64,000 bases of DNA from assembly GCA_963678675.1 (NCBI GenBank), contig OY783195.1, forward strand, positions 3,916,001 to 3,980,000. The letters run 5' to 3'. Under the pieces are notes generated by a model, which was given only the letters and a program-made list of their open reading frames with translations, made no database searches and was not told the origin of the DNA. Every line of letters starts with the position of its first letter. The stretch's first letter is position 1. The translations under genes were made by a program, and so were the position numbers. Origin of the DNA: Xiphydria camelus (Eukaryota; Arthropoda; Insecta; Hymenoptera; Xiphydriidae). Of the stretch, positions 60,401-64,000 are shown in pieces.

Positions 60401-61048
60401 ATAAAGGAGAAAAAATACCGCAACCAAAGGAGGATAAAAATATACGTAGCGGTCTTTGTATGCCTTGCCGTCAAGGCAGTGCATTTCGAAGTGGTCAGCG
60501 ACCTCACGACGGACGGATTCCTGGCAGCTCTCAAACGTTTCGTTGCGCGAAGAGGATGTCCCCAACACATCTACTCAGACAACGGGACAAACTTTGTGGG
60601 CGCCAACAATCAATTGTCGGAACTACACGACGTATTTCAAGGAGGACCACAACGACTAGTCATCCACCAGAATCTTGCTGAACAAGGCATCACGTGGCAT
60701 TTTAGTCCACCACAGGCTCCTCATTTTGGCGGACTCTGGGAAGCAGGTGTAAAGGCATTCAAACACCATATGAAGAGGGTTGTCGGAAATGAATTGTTCA
60801 CGTTCGAACAATTCAATACCTTTGCAATCCAAGTCGAAGGGATCCTCAACTCTCGACCTATAACTCCTATCTCCATTGATCCTAATGACGTGATCGCCCT
60901 CACTCCTGGTCACTTTATTATTGGAGATTCTTTAAGGAATGTTCCAGAGGCCGACATCAGTGCTACACCATCTAACAGAATATCTACGTGGCAGCACATA
61001 CAAAGGATGAAGGAACACTTTTGGAAAGATGGCATAAGGAGTACGTGA
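57395..61048 (+). CDS. pol: Pol polyprotein of the BEL/Pao element (protease, RT, RNase H, integrase), C-terminus frameshifted
   Basis: Pol copies the RNA into DNA and inserts it. The frame directly continues gag after one TGA. Residue numbers here count from the TTG codon at 57434, with 13 more codons before it. An aspartic protease is marked by LLDTCSTANF (Asp33, with DTC in place of the usual DSG/DTG). Reverse transcriptase shows LRVVFDGS, Asp364 in LTGDIEKMY, and YVDD at 439-442. RNase H shows Asp614 (FCDAS), Glu658 (LPRLEL), Asp688 (WTDST) and Asp734 (DNPADHLSR). The integrase zinc finger uses His913, His918, Cys948 and Cys951. Its catalytic centre includes Asp983, Asp1049 (YSDNGTNF) and probably Glu1103 (GGLWEAG). 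All visible catalytic residues are intact. The frame ends early at 61048, just after entering the C-terminal domain, because of a one-base shift. Confidence 0.94.
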   Translation, partial: LSLGESGAPTVRALTSIVRTGDLLLTAVIKVRDKRGQRLECRTLLDTCSTANFMTERLARSLQLPMERYETTVGMLGKAQVKAHFLVNATIESRITGYTRSLTFLTVPSIGGLQPLEPIDRSRLQIPHNVRLADPNFHRPAEVDMLISSGPTLSTLSIGQINLGNSQQPDLMLQKTQLGWVIGGSLVLGTPKSKTQVAFFAAKPEFEISKFWELEEIPAIRHLSAEEQACEDHFVRNLKRDSTGRYIVALPFNERQLQLGESRSHALSRFHSLERKLRRDSRLKEQYEAVMKEYQDLGHMTEIEEDSPTSQGFYLPHHAVIKETSLTTKLRVVFDGSSESSSRVSLNEALMVGPTIQDSIVALLLRFRIHRYVLTGDIEKMYRQFWIRKEDRKYQRILWRNHQNELKTYELNTVTFGLSAAPYLAIRCLHQLADDEAQRFPTAANILKRDLYVDDVLTGSDTYQGAIEIRDDLIKLLRCAGLNLRQWVSNEPSLLDGLSEGSVHRKLHTDDATIKTLGVHWDSQVDAIAYTVTAATEHRKITKRTIASEIAKIFDPLGLIGPVVTKAKLIMQGLWRQELNWDESIPATIHTEWNTFRFQLKLLNHCTFDRRVTITEPQDVQLHGFCDASQRAYGACLYLRSEDKTGNIHMALLCAKSRVAPLQTISLPRLELCGALLLADLYDFVKRTVSLNVNNVVFWTDSTITLQWINSSPHRLPTFEANRVSKIQNQTHASSWRHVRSKDNPADHLSRGQSPAEFIQESNWKTGPLWLCKGESEWPKLDLILPSDIAGQPKIHCLTLNAKGDEFLERYSSITKLRRIVAYCLRFKPNNRFRGPLVAGELEEADDRILRCIQIVTFPEEIKALSRKKEVNRTSPLWALNPFLDDSGVIRVGSRLKNAEIPYAQRYPKILPKTHHITDLLIRHEHLKNLHSGVQTTLYALRQNYWLIDGRNQVRRIVRQCVRCVRAHPPQVDYIMGNLPTARVTAARPFSNVGVDYCGPFFIKEKKYRNQRRIKIYVAVFVCLAVKAVHFEVVSDLTTDGFLAALKRFVARRGCPQHIYSDNGTNFVGANNQLSELHDVFQGGPQRLVIHQNLAEQGITWHFSPPQAPHFGGLWEAGVKAFKHHMKRVVGNELFTFEQFNTFAIQVEGILNSRPITPISIDPNDVIALTPGHFIIGDSLRNVPEADISATPSNRISTWQHIQRMKEHFWKDGIRST

Positions 61049-61296
61049 GTGAGCTCACCAACCGACATAAGTGGAGGAGTGGGACTCACGATATAAAGGA
61101 AGGAACGGTCGTCATAATCCGAGACGACCACTCGCCGCCAACCCAATGGACTCTTGGACGCATCGTCAAGACTTACCCAGGGCAAGATGGTATCATCAGG
61201 ACGGTGCAAGTGAAGACGGCGACCGGCGTCTTCGACAGGAGCGTAAAGAAGCTCGCACCTCTCCTTGACGAGTCGAAGGCAACCACGAACAACTAG
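61027..61296 (+). pseudogene. Displaced C-terminal end of Pol (DUF5641-like), out of frame
   Basis: About 89 codons with the character of the BEL/Pao integrase C-terminal domain (DUF5641: TVVIIRDDHSPPTQW, LGRIV, ending VKKLAPLL) follow the integrase but lie in a different frame from pol. The pol frame runs past this point for only a few unrelated codons and stops at 61048. The simplest reading is loss of one A from a short A run at about 61025-61027. This could be a real disabling mutation, an assembly or sequencing error in a homopolymer, or less likely a programmed shift. The tail ends at TAG 61294-61296. Confidence 0.82.
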
Positions 61297-61438
61297 TTGA
61301 ATGGTGTCACATAATATAAGTTACATTAGTTCTAAGATATATAAGTATTATAGCTCAATATTTGAGAGTATTATCTGTTCAACTTCAATGCGTGTATATA
61401 AGCATATTATTAGTTTAGTTCCTCTCTCCGTTCGCAAC
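61297..61438 (+). other. 3' untranslated part of the retrotransposon, no env gene
   Basis: This AT-rich stretch joins the end of the Pol tail to the polypurine tract. No envelope-like frame or signal peptide is visible, and there is no room for one. Confidence 0.8.
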
Positions 61439-61448
61439 GGGGGGAGGA
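61439..61448 (+). other. Polypurine tract
   Basis: GGGGGGAGGA lies directly before the TG of the right LTR. This is where plus-strand DNA synthesis is primed in LTR retrotransposons. It is short but perfectly placed, with a pyrimidine-rich stretch upstream. Confidence 0.85.
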
Positions 61449-62433
61449 TGTTCCGTCGCATCGAACGACGGAATTCGGCGTTTTTGATTTATGGCATCCT
61501 TCATAATAATTCGCCGACTATATTTAAACGTGTCATCGGCGATTCGAATATTTCGGCGAACGAAGGTCGTTAATTCACGGTCCCGAACCTTTCTCGGAAG
61601 GTACAATCCGAGCCGGCTTAAGGAGAGGAGTGTCGGATGCAGGCGACAGACAATTAGGGAATTTAATACCTGATTTATCGAGAAAGTCCTTTCATTGCCT
61701 TTAGGTAACCTGACGTACCCTCGCGGCCGAGAACGACCATCCGGCTGGCCCGACCGTTAAGTGCGTCACTCAGGTACCGTTAATAACGGCATCCTTGCCC
61801 TGTAGGCTTTAGACTTTAGACTCGGAAATTTCCTAAGCGTCATCTTCGGCTCCGCCGACGCTCCTCCTCCCAGCCAATCAAGGGGCATCGCGTCAGCCCA
61901 CGCTATCCCTTCCATTGATCTGTTTTGCGCACATATAAACTGGGACTAAACGCGCGTCCTTTAATGTATCACAAATCATCAAACGTGTCGTACGTGTCGT
62001 ACTCCGCCGATCAACCTCACTCGGAATCAGTAAGTTAATCCGATTCTACGTCGTACTTGGTATCGCGGAACGTGGATAGTACATTCAGGTGTCAGTCCTT
62101 TATCTGAACACGACTCAGTTACATTCGCTCCCTTTGTCAATAGGCCATTGCGTGCCAGCCGACGGATTGAAGTTCTGAGTTCGTACCGCGTTAATTCAGC
62201 GCATTCAATAGTAAAATCATTATAAACCAACCTTTCTGTATCTTGCTACTCTAATATACGGTTATTAAATTTAGTGAGTGCAATGTATAGTTATTGAACT
62301 AGCCGATCGGTTTGAATCTCCCCTTTCGGTCGTTCGGTTAAAATATCTAATAGCCGCGTCACGTATAGTGTCCTCGGGATTTACGACCCCGAGGAGATCC
62401 GATTAAATCATCGCGCGGCGACCGAACAAAACA
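61449..62433 (+). repeat. Right (3') LTR of the BEL/Pao element
   Basis: This is the second copy of the 985-bp LTR, identical to the left LTR by eye over its whole length. It would supply the 3' end and polyadenylation of the genomic RNA. It is preceded directly by the polypurine tract and followed by the GTAGA target-site duplication. Confidence 0.96.
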
Positions 62434-62438
62434 GTAGA
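62434..62438. repeat. Target-site duplication, right copy (GTAGA)
   Basis: GTAGA follows the terminal CA of the right LTR and matches the five bases left of the element. The pre-insertion site can be read by joining one GTAGA with the flanks. Confidence 0.93.
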
Positions 62439-63600
62439 TCTAAAAATGCTTGCGTCTCGGCGGGAGTCGTCTGTACGGGGCAAAGCGAGATCTCGCCGAT
62501 CCGTCCAAATAGGTAACTATCGATCCATAACGCGATATCAGCAGCCGCGCACTCAATTATTCCACCCCGCGCGCTTCGCGGCCATAAATTCTACGGGCGT
62601 ACACCCAACATTTCAAATATAAGTCACTGCTCGATTCTAATTAATTTTCCGAAAATGCGTCCACCCTCCCGACGGTTCCGCGGCAGCCTGTTACGGCCGA
62701 CGTCGCGTAACGTTTCGCGTCCTTTGTATACGAAAAAGTTGGAGTGACGGGTAATTTTAAACTACGATCTACCGTGCGAAAGGAGCGCCTGTCAATTTCA
62801 ATGCGCCTTGCTGGCGTACTTTCGACTGGGAGACTTACAATGGACGTGTAAGTCGACGTCCGGAATTTCCCGCATCAACGCGTGGCTCCGCGTTTTATAC
62901 GTATCCGCGCGTTCGAAATTAACGAGAGGTGAGCTCCAATTACGGTAACGTACCTGCTCTCCTCTTCTGAGGGGTGGCGAGGACAGAAGGGGCGATTAAA
63001 TTGACTCGGTGGCTCCGCGTACACGCGCGCGATCGATCGCACACCACCGTGGCACGGACACGTAGGTATGTATGAATATTTATTTCCCGGCCAATGTCCC
63101 TTTTCTCGGTCTCCTCTCGACGCGTGGAATCGCGCGCGTGGTCGAATTTCCGATCGGTTCTCTCGGCGTCGCTCTGTTTTGAGAACGTCTCGAAATATCA
63201 ATTTCTCCGCCGACATGAGCTTTGCGAGAGAGCGGCGCCGATGCGGAGCATACAGCGGCGTGGAACGAGATCCGAAGAATGCGCCGTGATAAAAGGCAAC
63301 GAGCGCCGCTGCTGTATGATATCGAATTCTCGGAGCTTTGAAGCGACGGCGGAGCGAAACGGGGACCCCGTCTGTGCCGTTGAACGGCTTTACCATTGGT
63401 TGCCAGACAGCCAGTAGTAACGGCCTGGCATCGCGACACGCCGCTCGAGATTCCGCAAAAATTTATATCGCAAAATTCTCTCGTCGCGCCTTTTCGTGTC
63501 GGGTACGGGTAGGTATGTGGCGCGCGCGGATCGACCTCCGACGAGATTACGGGCTCAACGGGGCGACTTCGTTGGGTGATGTTTTATTTCACGAGGCGTG
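62439..63600. other. Non-coding stretch right of the retrotransposon
   Basis: CpG-rich. Opposed frames at 62875-63625 have no recognisable domain. Confidence 0.6.
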
Positions 63601-63740
63601 CACTGAGAGAAATTTTATATTGTAGATTTCACGGCAATGCTACAAATGTATTAACACACCTTGCGCGGGTGTTTTGCCACCAATAATCCGCGCTAAACGA
63701 CTTTAGTCGCTTCCTGCGCAAGATGTGTTAATACGTGTAA
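63601..63740. mobile_element. MITE fragment with internal 22-bp inverted repeat
   Basis: CACTGAGAGAAATTTTATA begins the segment, as in the element at 20457. GTATTAACACACCTTGCGCG is mirrored by GCGCAAGATGTGTTAATAC at 63717-63736. The right boundary is not clear. Confidence 0.5.
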
Positions 63741-63821
63741 GTATTCGTTTCTATTTCCGTCAGCAATATATATATTATAGTTATTTCTATTTTACCGGAA
63801 CAAATAGACATTTCAACTGTA

Positions 63822-64000
63822 CACTGAGAAAAAAATATGCTTGATTGAAATAAATGTGTTTTTGGACAGTCCTGAGAGAGAGCATATTTATTCGATTCGA
63901 ATAAATAACGATTTGATCCAAGTAATATTCAATTCAATCAATAATAATTATTCTCGATCAATCAATTTTCATTCTAACTGAATAAATGTACTCTCAGGAC
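63822..64000. mobile_element. Foldback MITE, cut by the window end
   Basis: It starts CACTGAGAAAAAAA after TA and shares AAATAAATGTG, AGTCCTGAGAG and the middle GATTTGATCCAAGTAATATT with the element at 12527-12751. The right inverted end has begun (AATGTACTCTCAGGAC) when the window stops. Confidence 0.8.

Larger units (their letters stand above)
54578..62433 (+). mobile_element. Complete BEL/Pao-family LTR retrotransposon
   Basis: This 7,856-bp element has every structural hallmark of an LTR retrotransposon: two direct 985-bp LTRs bounded by TG...CA, a 5-bp target-site duplication GTAGA outside each LTR, a tRNA primer-binding site directly after the left LTR, gag and pol genes on the + strand, and a purine tract directly before the right LTR. 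The domain order protease, reverse transcriptase, RNase H, integrase, together with the Gag type, places it in BEL/Pao (Belpaoviridae). No envelope-like frame exists between the end of pol and the right LTR, so it is a retrotransposon rather than an errantivirus-like element. The LTRs look identical by eye, which implies a recent insertion. One frameshift near 61027 breaks the Pol C-terminus, so this copy may need help in trans. Confidence 0.97.

Noticed and set aside
61297..61438. Possible env gene after pol
   Set aside because: Only about 140 bp and no suitable open frame.

Overview
This window is animal nuclear DNA, most likely from an insect and plausibly a hymenopteran such as an ant. 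The evidence is CpG-rich, gene-poor DNA studded with AT-rich foldback MITEs, a BEL/Pao LTR retrotransposon of insect type, and no bacterial gene organisation. The taxonomic call is inference. I found no convincing host protein-coding exon, tRNA, rRNA or CRISPR array. Almost all long open frames are chance frames in CpG-rich or low-complexity DNA. The only real coding sequence belongs to mobile elements.

The dominant feature is one structurally complete BEL/Pao LTR retrotransposon at 54578-62433. It has two 985-bp LTRs that look identical, a 5-bp target-site duplication (GTAGA), a primer-binding site matching the 3' end of tRNA-Tyr, a G-rich polypurine tract, a gag gene with zinc knuckles, and a pol gene with protease, reverse transcriptase, RNase H and integrase. 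Gag and Pol lie in the same frame, separated by a single UGA followed by CUA, a known strong read-through context. The 5' leader carries eight tandem copies of a 32- or 39-bp unit, each able to fold into a small hairpin. The extreme C-terminus of Pol is displaced by a one-base frameshift, so this young copy may not be autonomous.

The second notable feature is a 2.7-kb foldback element at 41594-44297. Two 1065-bp inverted arms of equal length surround a 574-bp centre. The centre and right arm hold the broken 3' half of an unidentified gene with a conserved-looking LPGFHALTGYD motif, a 71-bp intron and an acidic C-terminal tail. The last exon is also present, in antisense, in the left arm, so both ends of the element appear to derive from one 3' end of a larger parent.

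The rest (1-41 kb and 44-54 kb) is non-coding, intergenic or intronic DNA containing about twenty MITEs. Many are flanked by TA and share the terminus CACTGAGAAAA while having unrelated interiors. Two others have TTAA flanks and CCC termini, as in piggyBac-type elements. A further family with termini near GCGGAAAAGTTCTA shows an internal segment in opposite orientation in two copies. Several MITEs are nested in others. There are also simple repeats, poly-G tracts, a diverged local duplication at 2.6/3.2 kb, and a cluster of short degenerate repeats near 1.4 kb.
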